A stretch of 24,053 bases of DNA, taken from Fimenecus sp964557975 (GTDB lineage Bacteria > Bacillota > Clostridia > Oscillospirales > Acutalibacteraceae). Made by a program: the position numbers and the translations under genes. The stretch covers positions 1-24,053 of the forward strand of contig CAZLCG010000027.1 of assembly GCA_964557975.1 (NCBI GenBank), read 5' to 3'. The notes under the pieces were generated by a model. It ran no database searches and had not been told where the DNA came from. It saw only the letters and a program-made list of their open reading frames with translations. Shown one piece after another: positions 1 to 5,882 of the stretch (positions are counted from its first letter, which is position 1; each line of letters starts with the position of its first letter).

Positions 1-90
1 TCACACTAAATGCAACCGCAAATTCTACTGTTGCATTTACTTTGAGAATTTACTCTCAGATAATTTTTCGTCAATTTTTTTAAAAAACTA

Positions 91-119
91 TTGCTTTTTG
101 CGGATGGTTATGGTAGAAT
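91..119 (+). promoter_or_regulatory. Sigma-A promoter of secG
   Basis: TTGCTT at 91-96 and TAGAAT at 114-119 are separated by 17 bases. A TGG just before the -10 box makes an extended -10. Transcription should start near 126, giving a leader of about 40 bases before the secG ribosome site (GGAGG, 152-156). Confidence 0.75.
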
Positions 120-164
120 GTTCGGGCGTTGAAAATTTGGCCTGAATGAACGGAGGTTGGAAGA

Positions 165-413
165 ATGTCAGCATTGGAAATAATCCTTGGCGTATTGCTT
201 ATACTATCATCAATTATAATTATAGTTGTTGTGCTTATGCAGCAGAGCCGCGAAGCCGGTCTTTCGGGGGCAATCTCAGGCGCAGCAGATACCTTCTTCG
301 GAAAGAATAAGGGCAGAACAATCGAAGCAAAGCTTGAAAGATTCACAAAGTATTTTGGGATTTTCTTCTTCTTGCTTGTTCTTGTTGCAACGGTTGTTTT
401 ATTGTTTGTTTAA
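165..413 (+). CDS. secG: Preprotein translocase subunit SecG
   Basis: SecG is the small accessory subunit of the SecYEG channel in the cytoplasmic membrane and aids protein export driven by SecA. The 82-residue product has the family's usual size and shape: an N-terminal hydrophobic helix (about residues 4-24), a short polar stretch rich in Gly/Ser/Ala containing the typical GLSGAISG and ADTFFGKNKG segments (about 30-50), then a second hydrophobic helix (about 62-82). The ATG has a good ribosome site (GGAGG, eight bases upstream). It stands alone with its own promoter and is followed by a hairpin and then tRNA-Lys. In many Firmicutes secG lies before rnr and smpB; here it does not. Function is confident from length, topology and motifs. 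Confidence 0.93.
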   Translation: MSALEIILGVLLILSSIIIIVVVLMQQSREAGLSGAISGAADTFFGKNKGRTIEAKLERFTKYFGIFFFLLVLVATVVLLFV

Positions 414-436
414 TAAAATGCCGAAAATCACATAAC

Positions 437-464
437 ATATTTAAGCGGTTTCTCGCTTAAATAT
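437..464 (+). terminator. Hairpin between secG and tRNA-Lys
   Basis: A perfect 11-bp inverted repeat (437-447 with 454-464; inner arms TTAAGCG and CGCTTAA, loop GTTTCT) lies between the secG stop and the tRNA. There is no T-run after it, so it may be a weak terminator or a processing hairpin for a secG-tRNA transcript rather than a strong intrinsic terminator. No separate tRNA promoter was seen, which favours read-through and processing. Confidence 0.5.
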
Positions 465-466
465 AT

Positions 467-542
467 GAGCCACTAGCTCAGTTGGCAGAGCACTTGACTT
501 TTAATCAAGGTGTCCGGAGTTCGAATCTCCGGTGGCTCACCA
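467..542 (+). tRNA. tRNA-Lys (anticodon TTT)
   Basis: A full cloverleaf can be drawn. Acceptor arms are GAGCCAC (467-473) and GTGGCTC (532-538), followed by discriminator A and an encoded CCA (540-542). The anticodon stem is CTTGA/TCAAG around the loop CTTTTAA, with anticodon TTT at 500-502. The T-arm has the standard GTTCGAATC loop. The sequence just downstream holds phage-type gene remnants, so this tRNA may once have served as an integration site. Confidence 0.97.
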
Positions 543-548
543 TAAGGT

Positions 549-599
549 AAAACGCTCAAAAGTCTTGATATATCAGGCTTTCGGGCGTTTTGTTTTTTT
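549..599 (+). terminator. Intrinsic terminator after tRNA-Lys
   Basis: A 14-bp stem (549-562 with 578-591; AAAACGCTCAAAAG pairing with CTTTCGGGCGTTTT, with one wobble and one mismatch) is followed by GTTTTTTT. It stands right behind the tRNA and should end its transcript. Confidence 0.8.
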
Positions 600-606
600 G
601 ATTTTC

Positions 607-643
607 TGCTCTTTTTTGAAAACAAAAAGTACAAAAAAGAGCA
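607..643. repeat. 12-bp perfect inverted repeat
   Basis: TGCTCTTTTTTG (607-618) and CAAAAAAGAGCA (632-643) are perfect reverse complements around a 13-base loop. It is nested in a wider repeat: GGGCGTTTT at 583-591, which is also the 3' arm of the tRNA-Lys terminator, is complementary to AAAACGCCC at 646-654. No coding function is seen in this A/T-rich stretch. Confidence 0.6.
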
Positions 644-681
644 AAAAAACGCCCAAAAATACACTCAAAGCCACTCAGTGA

Positions 682-915
682 GTGGCCTCAGTCTGTAAAA
701 AACAAGAAAAATTGAGTAAATGCGGTGCGGTTGATGTGTCCTCTGTTGGAACACAGCTGAATAAGGAAAGCCGTTTACTGTTTATGCAAGGCTACAATGA
801 AATGCTTGTAAGGCTTCAGCCCTCACTGATATATTTTTACGGCAAAGTGCTGGATGAGTGCATAGGAAATATTGTGAGGCTTGCCGCCTATCAAGAGAAA
901 TTCCGTAATAAGTGA
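682..915 (+). pseudogene. DUF4417 phage protein, N-terminally truncated
   Basis: The 77-codon frame ends in a stretch that fits the C-terminal part of DUF4417 proteins: a GAV..SSVGTQ.NKES segment, then F..GY.EML.RL.P..I.FYG, then EC.GNI.R. and a QEKF end. DUF4417 proteins are usually about 200 residues or more, so the N-terminal half or more is missing. The only start is a GTG at 682 without a ribosome site, sitting inside the palindrome GCCACTCAGTGAGTGGC (670-686). The homologous part seems to begin a few codons later. The molecular function of DUF4417 is unknown; it is found mostly in phage and mobile regions. The stop overlaps the ribosome site of the next gene, as in an original operon. 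Probably not functional. Confidence 0.6.
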
Positions 916-924
916 GGTATTTAT

Positions 925-1317
925 ATGGGCGGCAGAGGCGCTTCAAGCGGAATGTCCGACAGCGGTAAGCCCTACGGAACAGAATACAAGTCTTTATTGA
1001 CGGTTGGCAATATCAAGTTTGTTAAACACAATGACGGCAGCGCTGCAGCGCCCCTTGAAACAATGACAAAAGGGCGTGTGTATGTTACCGTTAATGCGGC
1101 TGATGTGCCTAAGTTTATTTCATATTATGATACGCAGAACAAGCGTAACAAGACTATTGGTTTAGATAAACCCCATAAGGGCATAAGCCCTCATGTTCAC
1201 CACGGCTATGAACATAATGAGAATGACGGTTTCAAAGGTACAACCGGGTTATCAACAAAAGAGCGCAAAATGGTTGATAATGTTCTGAAAGCGTGGTATA
1301 ATAAAAAAAGCAAATAG
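925..1317 (+). CDS. Phage-type GGRGASSG protein, function unknown
   Basis: The 130-residue product starts MGGRGASSGMSDSGK, a Gly/Ser-rich beginning shared by many phage structural or head-region proteins and by genes next to DUF4417. The middle carries a beta-rich part (LLTVGNIKFVKHNDGSAAA) and a KGRVYVTVNAADVPKFISYYD segment. The end has a histidine-rich stretch (ISPHVHHGYEHNEN, about residues 92-105) and a basic helix. GAGGT at the preceding stop gives a fair ribosome site. The His/Asp cluster could bind metal or be part of a nuclease fold, but no family with known activity is recognised. It may be the only intact gene of the remnant. Confidence 0.6.
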   Translation: MGGRGASSGMSDSGKPYGTEYKSLLTVGNIKFVKHNDGSAAAPLETMTKGRVYVTVNAADVPKFISYYDTQNKRNKTIGLDKPHKGISPHVHHGYEHNENDGFKGTTGLSTKERKMVDNVLKAWYNKKSK

Positions 1318-1376
1318 TAGTATAGGGTGAGTACACGGTGATAGCCGTAGCTCCGGTTGAAATCCGGACGTTTGCT

Positions 1377-1408
1377 CAGGGTGCAGAAATGCGCCCTGTT
1401 TTTATTTT
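1377..1408 (+). terminator. Terminator ending a structured 3' region
   Basis: CAGGGTGC (1377-1384) pairs with GCGCCCTG (1391-1398, one G-U) and is followed by TTTTTATTTT, so it is a good intrinsic terminator for the phage-type gene. Just upstream, TCCGG (1352-1356) pairs with CCGGA (1364-1368), and 1329-1337 can pair with 1369-1377 with one mismatch, so the whole stretch 1329-1398 may fold compactly. Confidence 0.75.
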
Positions 1409-1478
1409 CTCAATAATTTAACCGTTGGGGGCTTTTGCCGTCAGCGGTATTTTTATGCTTTGAAAAGAGGTAAACTGA

Positions 1479-1655
1479 ATGGAAATCAGTAATTTCAAAC
1501 GGGACTTCAAGCAGCTTGGCAATGTTTATATCACTGATAAAGTTGCCCTGTTGAGAAAACCGCTTGAACTTTACAACCTCATCACAAACACCGTAAAATA
1601 CGTTAAAATCCACTCACTGAGCGACCTGTTTTTTCTATTTGATTTAATCAAATAG
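1479..1655 (+). CDS. Small hypothetical protein, 58 residues
   Basis: An ATG at 1479 with AAGAGG upstream opens a 58-codon frame beginning MEISNFKRDFKQLGNVYITDK and ending FDLIK. The composition is protein-like: alternating charged and hydrophobic residues (KPLELYNLITNTVKYVKIHSLSDLFFLF) suggest one or two amphipathic helices. I do not recognise the family. It may be a small phage gene or the start of a longer one cut by the right end of the remnant; its codons 44-49 overlap the CCACTCACTGAG copy at 1610-1621. Moderate confidence as a real gene. Confidence 0.45.
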   Translation: MEISNFKRDFKQLGNVYITDKVALLRKPLELYNLITNTVKYVKIHSLSDLFFLFDLIK

Positions 1656-1671
1656 AAATGGTATAGTATTA

Positions 1672-1701
1672 TTGTAGAAAATTATCTGCAACGGGTATAA
1701 T
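1672..1701 (+). promoter_or_regulatory. Promoter of the GrpB-pyrophosphatase gene
   Basis: TTGTAG (1672-1677) and a perfect TATAAT (1696-1701) are 18 bases apart. The -10 box overlaps an upstream in-frame ATG at 1700, so that ATG would lie before the transcript start (about 1708). This supports the ATG at 1721 as the true start. Confidence 0.65.
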
Positions 1702-1720
1702 GCCGTTTGGGGGCGAAAGA

Positions 1721-2599
1721 ATGATAGGATTAAAACATGGAACAGTTCAGCTTTGCGAACACGAAAAAGAATGGGAGATTGAAGCTCAGAATACAATCGA
1801 CCGTTTAAAAAGTATATTGGGTTCTGTTATTAAAGATATTCAGCATGTGGGTTCAACTTCAATCCCGTCAATAAAGGCAAAGCCCATAATTGATATTGCG
1901 CTTGCAGTCGATAATTTTGACGACATCCTTGCGTTTGAAAAGGAACTCAAAGCTGAAGGGTTTTACTACCGTCCGAATGCACAGTCATCCCTTGGAAATC
2001 AATTGCTGTTTGCCTGCGGAAGCTTCTATGACGGCTCGGGGGATTTGCAAACGCATTTTATCCACGTCGTTTTAACCGACAGTATGGATTGGACGGATTA
2101 CATAAATTTCAGAGATTATCTCAACAGCAAGCCCTCAGTCGCAAAAGAGTATGAGAGTTTAAAAGTATCTCTTGCAAAGCAAGCTCCCATTGACGGCGGC
2201 AGAGAAAAATACCTGAACGGCAAGCGCGATTTTATTGTATATACTTTAAGAAAAGCGCTTGTCAATTCTTATCTCGGCAAGACTGTTCATATTAAAATCG
2301 ACCGACCTGTTAACAGCATACACCCAAAACACGCGGATATTATATATCCCGTAAATTACGGATTTATACCGAATGTTATAGGCGGCGACGGCGAGGAGCT
2401 TGATGTTTATCTGCTCGGCGTGGATTCTCCCGTTGAGGAATATACGGCTCGTATTATCGGAATTGTTCATCGGCTTAACGATGTTGAAGATAAGCTTGTC
2501 GCCGCGCCCGAAGGCAAGACTTTTACGAAAGAGGAAATTGCAAAAGCGGTACACTTTCAGGAGCAATTTTACGAAAGTGAAATTGAGCTGTATTTATGA
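1721..2599 (+). CDS. GrpB-family nucleotidyltransferase fused to inorganic pyrophosphatase domain
   Basis: Two domains are visible in 292 residues. Residues about 5-180 are a GrpB/UPF0157 domain of the nucleotidyltransferase superfamily: HVGSTSIPS at 42-50 is the GS motif, followed by KAKPIIDIAL with D58 as a likely metal ligand. Residues about 186-292 resemble family I inorganic pyrophosphatase: YPVNYGFIP (209-217), GDGEELDV (222-229, keeping D223 and D228 but with Glu in place of the middle Asp), and NDVEDKLVAAP (253-263) matching the D..EDxKLVAVP region. A pyrophosphatase domain would remove the PPi released by nucleotidyl transfer; that coupling and the unknown substrate are inference. 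The ATG at 1721 has GGGGGCGAAAG upstream and fits the promoter. Probably cytoplasmic; it forms its own transcription unit. Confidence 0.8.
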   Translation: MIGLKHGTVQLCEHEKEWEIEAQNTIDRLKSILGSVIKDIQHVGSTSIPSIKAKPIIDIALAVDNFDDILAFEKELKAEGFYYRPNAQSSLGNQLLFACGSFYDGSGDLQTHFIHVVLTDSMDWTDYINFRDYLNSKPSVAKEYESLKVSLAKQAPIDGGREKYLNGKRDFIVYTLRKALVNSYLGKTVHIKIDRPVNSIHPKHADIIYPVNYGFIPNVIGGDGEELDVYLLGVDSPVEEYTARIIGIVHRLNDVEDKLVAAPEGKTFTKEEIAKAVHFQEQFYESEIELYL

Positions 2600-2687
2600 C
2601 GGTGAAAATACAGATAAAATACGGGAAACGGCGCTGTGTATTGACAGCTTTAAGCAAAACGGGCTGTCTGTCAGGCATATAAATTAA
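2577..2687 (+). other. Out-of-frame coding-like tail after the fusion gene
   Basis: In the +1 frame, overlapping the end of the preceding gene, a frame reads KLSCIYDGENTDKIRETALC and goes on to end NGLSVRHIN before a TAA. A GTG at 2577 could start it, but there is no proper ribosome site. Its composition looks like a real protein C-terminus. It may be the remnant of another gene or of a longer tail lost by frameshift. The rest of this 370-base gap holds the short stretch AAGGGACGGTTCTGTG (2686-2701), A/T-rich sequence and the hisH promoter. Confidence 0.3.
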
Positions 2688-2830
2688 GGGACGGTTCTGT
2701 GATTTGTCAGTACCGAATTAAAGTGATTGAGTTCGGAACATACGAATTTATAGGAAAAATAAAATTGAAGTGAGGATACGCTTATTAATAAAAAGAAAAA
2801 TTAAAAGCGTTACTTCTATATAAAAACCGC

Positions 2831-2859
2831 TTGCCAATATACCCGTAGTGTGATAAAAT
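2831..2859 (+). promoter_or_regulatory. Promoter of hisHF
   Basis: TTGCCA (2831-2836) and TAAAAT (2854-2859) are 17 bases apart, with TGA before the -10 (extended -10). A second weaker candidate lies closer to the gene: TTGTGC (2911-2916) and TAAAAT (2935-2940), 18-base spacer. No T-box or histidine leader peptide is evident in the roughly 100-base leader. Confidence 0.6.
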
Positions 2860-2967
2860 TATCAGGCGATACAATAGGTGCAATCGTTTTATTTAATTTA
2901 TGTATTTCGGTTGTGCTGTCTGAATTTTTTATTTTAAAATATACGATTTTATTTAACGGAGAAACGT

Positions 2968-3591
2968 ATGATTGCGATTATCGACTACGGCGCGGGGAAT
3001 TTGCAGAGCGTTAAAAAGGCTCTTGATTTTATCGGCGCTCAAAATATAATATCGAGCGACTGTGCGGAAATCGAAAGCGCAGACGCTGTGATCCTTCCGG
3101 GCGTCGGCTCGTTCGGCGACGCCGCGCAGTGCCTTCGCAGCTCCGGACTTGAAAATGCGGTTAAGGCTTTTGCTTTATCCGAAAAGCCGTTTTTAGGCAT
3201 ATGCCTCGGCTTACAGCTTCTTTTTGAGCGTTCGCAGGAAAGTCCCGATGCAAAGGGCTTGGGTCTTTTAAAGGGAGAAATTAAAAGATTTCCCAATGAT
3301 TTGGGGCTCAAGATTCCGCATATCGGCTGGAATTCCGTTGATATAAAGAACGGCGGAAGGCTTTTTTTAAACGTTCCGCAAGAATCGTATGTCTATTTTG
3401 TCCATTCTTATTATTTAAACGCCGAAAATGAAAACGAGGTCGGGGCTGTTACAAATTACGGAATAGATTTTCATTCGGCGGTTTCGGTTCCCGAAATAAA
3501 TTTGTACGCTACGCAGTTTCACCCCGAAAAAAGCGGAGAGGTCGGCTTGCGGATTTTAAGGAATTTTGCCGAAATGCAGGGGGTAAATTGA
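2968..3591 (+). CDS. hisH: Imidazole glycerol phosphate synthase, glutaminase subunit HisH
   Basis: HisH hydrolyses glutamine and channels the ammonia to HisF, which makes imidazole glycerol phosphate and AICAR in histidine biosynthesis. The 207-residue protein is a class I glutamine amidotransferase: DYGAGNL near the start, ILPGVGSFGDA (42-52), the nucleophile motif GICLGLQLL with Cys79, and the His/Glu pair in QFHPEKS (His185, Glu187). The conserved IPHIGWN and YFVHSYY segments of HisH are present. Length is normal for the family. The ATG has CGGAG upstream. Only one base separates its stop from hisF, so the two heterodimer partners are surely co-transcribed. Confidence 0.97.
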   Translation: MIAIIDYGAGNLQSVKKALDFIGAQNIISSDCAEIESADAVILPGVGSFGDAAQCLRSSGLENAVKAFALSEKPFLGICLGLQLLFERSQESPDAKGLGLLKGEIKRFPNDLGLKIPHIGWNSVDIKNGGRLFLNVPQESYVYFVHSYYLNAENENEVGAVTNYGIDFHSAVSVPEINLYATQFHPEKSGEVGLRILRNFAEMQGVN

Positions 3592-3592
3592 T

Positions 3593-4345
3593 ATGTATGC
3601 TAAAAGAATCATTCCCTGCCTTGACGTTAAAAACGGCAGAGTGGTCAAGGGCGTAAGCTTTGTTAATTTAAGAGACGCGGGCGACCCTGTGGAGTGCGCT
3701 GTAGAATACGATAAAAAGGGCGCTGACGAATTGGTGCTTCTCGATATTACCGCCACGCACGAGGGCAGGGGAACTATGGTTGACATTGTGACAAAGGTTG
3801 CAAATTCAATTTTTATTCCGTTTACCGTCGGCGGAGGAATCCACACGACTGATGATTTCAAGGAGCTTCTGCGCGCGGGGGCGGATAAGATTTCGGTAAA
3901 TTCCGCGGCGGTCAGAAATCCCGATTTAATAAACGACGCGGCTTATAAATTCGGCAGTCAGTGCGTTGTGTGCGCAATTGACGCCAAACGCAGGGACGGC
4001 GGCTGGGAGGTTTATCTTAACGGCGGCAGGATCCCTACGGGTATCGACGCGGTCAAATGGGCAAAGGAGGCGGCGAAAAGGGGAGCGGGCGAAATCCTGC
4101 TTACGAGTATGGACTGCGACGGGCAGAAAAAGGGCTATGATTTGGAGCTTACCCGCGCGGTTTCCGAAAGCGTGGGCATTCCCGTTATCGCTTCGGGCGG
4201 TGCGGGCGCGTTGGAGCATTTCTATGACGCTTTTACCGTCGGTAAGGCGGACGCTGTTTTGGCGGCTTCTCTTTTTCATTTTAACGAAATCCCGATTGAA
4301 ACTTTGAAGGATTATTTACGGGGCAAAAACATATCGGTAAGGTAA
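3593..4345 (+). CDS. hisF: Imidazole glycerol phosphate synthase, cyclase subunit HisF
   Basis: HisF is the (beta/alpha)8-barrel cyclase that uses ammonia from HisH to convert PRFAR to imidazole glycerol phosphate plus AICAR. The 250 residues match the family length. Seen in order: IIPCLDVKNGRVVKG with catalytic Asp11, LLDITAT, FTVGGGI (phosphate-binding loop), AGADKISVNSAAV, AIDAKR with catalytic Asp130, LLTSMDCDG, and the second phosphate loop VIASGGAG. Its start is one base after the hisH stop, with a GGGGG ribosome site at the hisH end. It is followed by a strong terminator. The other his genes are not nearby, so in this genome hisHF is separated from at least part of the pathway. Confidence 0.97.
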   Translation: MYAKRIIPCLDVKNGRVVKGVSFVNLRDAGDPVECAVEYDKKGADELVLLDITATHEGRGTMVDIVTKVANSIFIPFTVGGGIHTTDDFKELLRAGADKISVNSAAVRNPDLINDAAYKFGSQCVVCAIDAKRRDGGWEVYLNGGRIPTGIDAVKWAKEAAKRGAGEILLTSMDCDGQKKGYDLELTRAVSESVGIPVIASGGAGALEHFYDAFTVGKADAVLAASLFHFNEIPIETLKDYLRGKNISVR

Positions 4346-4357
4346 ACAATATATTTC

Positions 4358-4382
4358 GGACGGCTTTTCGCCGTCCTTTTTT
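4358..4382 (+). terminator. Intrinsic terminator of hisHF
   Basis: GGACGGC (4358-4364) and GCCGTCC (4370-4376) form a perfect 7-bp GC-rich stem with a 5-base loop, followed by six T. The hairpin begins 12 bases after the hisF stop. Confidence 0.92.
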
Positions 4383-4512
4383 GTTATGAAAAATACAGAG
4401 TAAAAAGGCATTTTTGAAAGCAAATATCCTGTTTAAAACACATCAAAAAATATCAATTTTAAATTATCTTTAATTTAAGTCCCGAAAACGGTATTTAACT
4501 TGGTTTTTATCG

Positions 4513-4541
4513 TTGTTTTTTACTGTGTTTCGTGATAAAAT
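4513..4541 (+). promoter_or_regulatory. Promoter of the GH27-addB-addA unit
   Basis: TTGTTT (4513-4518) and TAAAAT (4536-4541) are 17 bases apart, with TGA forming an extended -10. The leader is short (about 25 bases) and contains AGGAG at 4560-4564 before the ATG. The 130 bases between the hisHF terminator and this promoter are A/T-rich; no clear operator was seen there. Confidence 0.7.
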
Positions 4542-4571
4542 TTCAATATATTTTAAATAAGGAGAATTTTA

Positions 4572-5870
4572 ATGAACGATAAAAATTCCGTTGCGTTAAC
4601 CCCGCCTATGGGCTGGAACAGCTGGGACTGCTACGGCGCGGCTGTCAATGAGGAGCAGTTAATCGGCAACGCCGAGTATATGCGCGATAATTTAAAGCAG
4701 TATGGCTGGCAGTATGTTGTCTGCGATATTCAATGGTATGAGCCGAACGCCAAGGATAACGATTACAATAATTTTACGGAGCTTTGTATGGATGAGTATT
4801 CAAGACTTATCCCCGCAGTCAACCGTTTCCCCTCCGCTTCCGACGGCAGAGGGTTTAAGAGTATTGCCGACAGAATCCACGGCATGGGCTTAAAGTTCGG
4901 TATTCATATAATGCGGGGAATACCGAGGCAGGCTGTTCACCGCAATACAAAAATTTTAGGTACGGACGTTACCGCAAGGCAGATTGCCCATCATTTCTCG
5001 GTTTGTCCGTGGAATACCGATATGTACGGCGTTGACTGTTCCAAAAGGGGCGCGCAGGAATACTATGATTCTCTTTTCGGGATGTACGCCGAATGGGGCG
5101 TTGATTTTGTAAAGGTCGACGACATTGCCAATACGGAATTTCAGCCGCACAATCCTTATTCCGCAAGGGCTGAGGTTGAGGCAATCCGCAAGGCGATTGA
5201 CAGGTGCGGCAGGGATATGGTTCTGAGCCTTTCGCCCGGACCTGCGCAGGTTGAAGAAGCCGAGCATCTGAGCGCGAACGCGAATATGTGGCGTATGACG
5301 GGCGACTTTTGGGACGATTGGAACAAGCTTTACGATATGTTTTCAAAAACCGAAAAATGGTATCCCTATGTTAAGGACGGCTGTTTTCCCGATTGCGATA
5401 TGCTGCCTTTGGGCAACCTTTCGAGGAACGGAGCCTGCCACGGTTCGCGTGACAGAATGACGCAGTTCACAAGGGATGAACAGATTACCATGATGACCTT
5501 ATGGTCGGTTTTCCGTTCGCCGCTTTTCTTCGGCGGAGAGCTTCGCAATAACGACGAATGGACCTTGTCTCTTATAACCAATGACGAGGTTTTGGATATT
5601 AACCAACATTCACACGGCGCGCGCCCCGTTTATAATAAGGATAACGCCGTCGTATGGCAGACCGAGAGTAATGACGGCTGTCCCGTTGTTGCACTGTTTA
5701 ACACGGGCGAAGCAGAAAAAACGGTTTCGGTTTCTTTTTCCGCGCTCGGTCTTTCAGGAGAATACGAGCTTCGCGATCTGTGGGCGGGGAAGGACGTCGG
5801 CAGGATAGGCGATACCGTATCGGCTGTTGTAAGACCTCACGGCGCGGTCCTGTATTCTTTAAAAAAATAA
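4572..5870 (+). CDS. GH27 alpha-galactosidase-like glycoside hydrolase, cytoplasmic
   Basis: The 432-residue protein starts with the GH27 signature TPPMGWNSWDCYG (10-22) and follows the clan GH-D barrel: VVCDIQWYEP, GLKFGIHIMRG, WGVDFVKVDD, then a beta-sandwich C-terminal domain ending with HGAVLYSL. By comparison with GH27 enzymes, Asp183 in FVKVDD is the likely nucleophile and Asp245 in MTGDFWDDW the acid/base. GH27 retaining enzymes release alpha-linked galactose; some act on alpha-GalNAc or beta-L-arabinopyranose, so the exact substrate is open, and several motifs differ from plant and human alpha-galactosidases. There is no signal peptide, so it should act on imported oligosaccharides. 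Its stop lies 12 bases before addB, so transcription probably continues into DNA repair genes, an odd pairing. Confidence 0.85.
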   Translation: MNDKNSVALTPPMGWNSWDCYGAAVNEEQLIGNAEYMRDNLKQYGWQYVVCDIQWYEPNAKDNDYNNFTELCMDEYSRLIPAVNRFPSASDGRGFKSIADRIHGMGLKFGIHIMRGIPRQAVHRNTKILGTDVTARQIAHHFSVCPWNTDMYGVDCSKRGAQEYYDSLFGMYAEWGVDFVKVDDIANTEFQPHNPYSARAEVEAIRKAIDRCGRDMVLSLSPGPAQVEEAEHLSANANMWRMTGDFWDDWNKLYDMFSKTEKWYPYVKDGCFPDCDMLPLGNLSRNGACHGSRDRMTQFTRDEQITMMTLWSVFRSPLFFGGELRNNDEWTLSLITNDEVLDINQHSHGARPVYNKDNAVVWQTESNDGCPVVALFNTGEAEKTVSVSFSALGLSGEYELRDLWAGKDVGRIGDTVSAVVRPHGAVLYSLKK

Positions 5871-5882
5871 AGGGGCGGAGTA

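Larger units (their letters stand above)
670..1655. mobile_element. Decayed phage-type island next to tRNA-Lys
   Basis: This segment directly follows tRNA-Lys and holds a 5'-truncated DUF4417 gene, a phage-type GGRGASSG gene and a 58-residue ORF. DUF4417 proteins and proteins beginning MGGRG.SSG are typical of clostridial phages and phage-like elements. Related copies of CCACTCA(G/C)TGAG lie at both ends (671-682 and 1610-1621). No integrase remains. The call of a deletion-scarred prophage remnant is an inference from gene types, truncation and tRNA position; the limits are approximate. Confidence 0.5.

Noticed and set aside
473..664. Minus-strand 63-codon ORF over tRNA-Lys
   Set aside because: Its C-terminal half is the antisense translation of the tRNA (GEPPEIRTPDTLIKSQVL), a well-known false ORF.
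1329..1398. Group II intron domain V or small ribozyme
   Set aside because: AGCCGT and a GAAA loop are present, but the helix does not pair like domain V, no intron protein is near, and no ribozyme core could be drawn.
1410..1613. Minus-strand 67-codon ORF
   Set aside because: It is antisense to the better-supported 58-codon frame at 1479-1655, which has a ribosome site.
2246..2566. Minus-strand 106-codon ORF inside the GrpB-pyrophosphatase gene
   Set aside because: Antisense shadow of a gene with clear conserved motifs in both domains.
2866..2967. T-box or histidine leader before hisH
   Set aside because: No run of His codons, no T-box sequence and no convincing terminator/antiterminator fold in the leader.
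3926..4307. Long ORFs on both strands within hisF
   Set aside because: Shadow frames of hisF with Arg/Ala-rich composition typical of out-of-frame coding DNA.
4956..5346. Two minus-strand ORFs over 100 codons in the GH27 gene
   Set aside because: Antisense shadows; no ribosome sites and the sense frame is strongly conserved.
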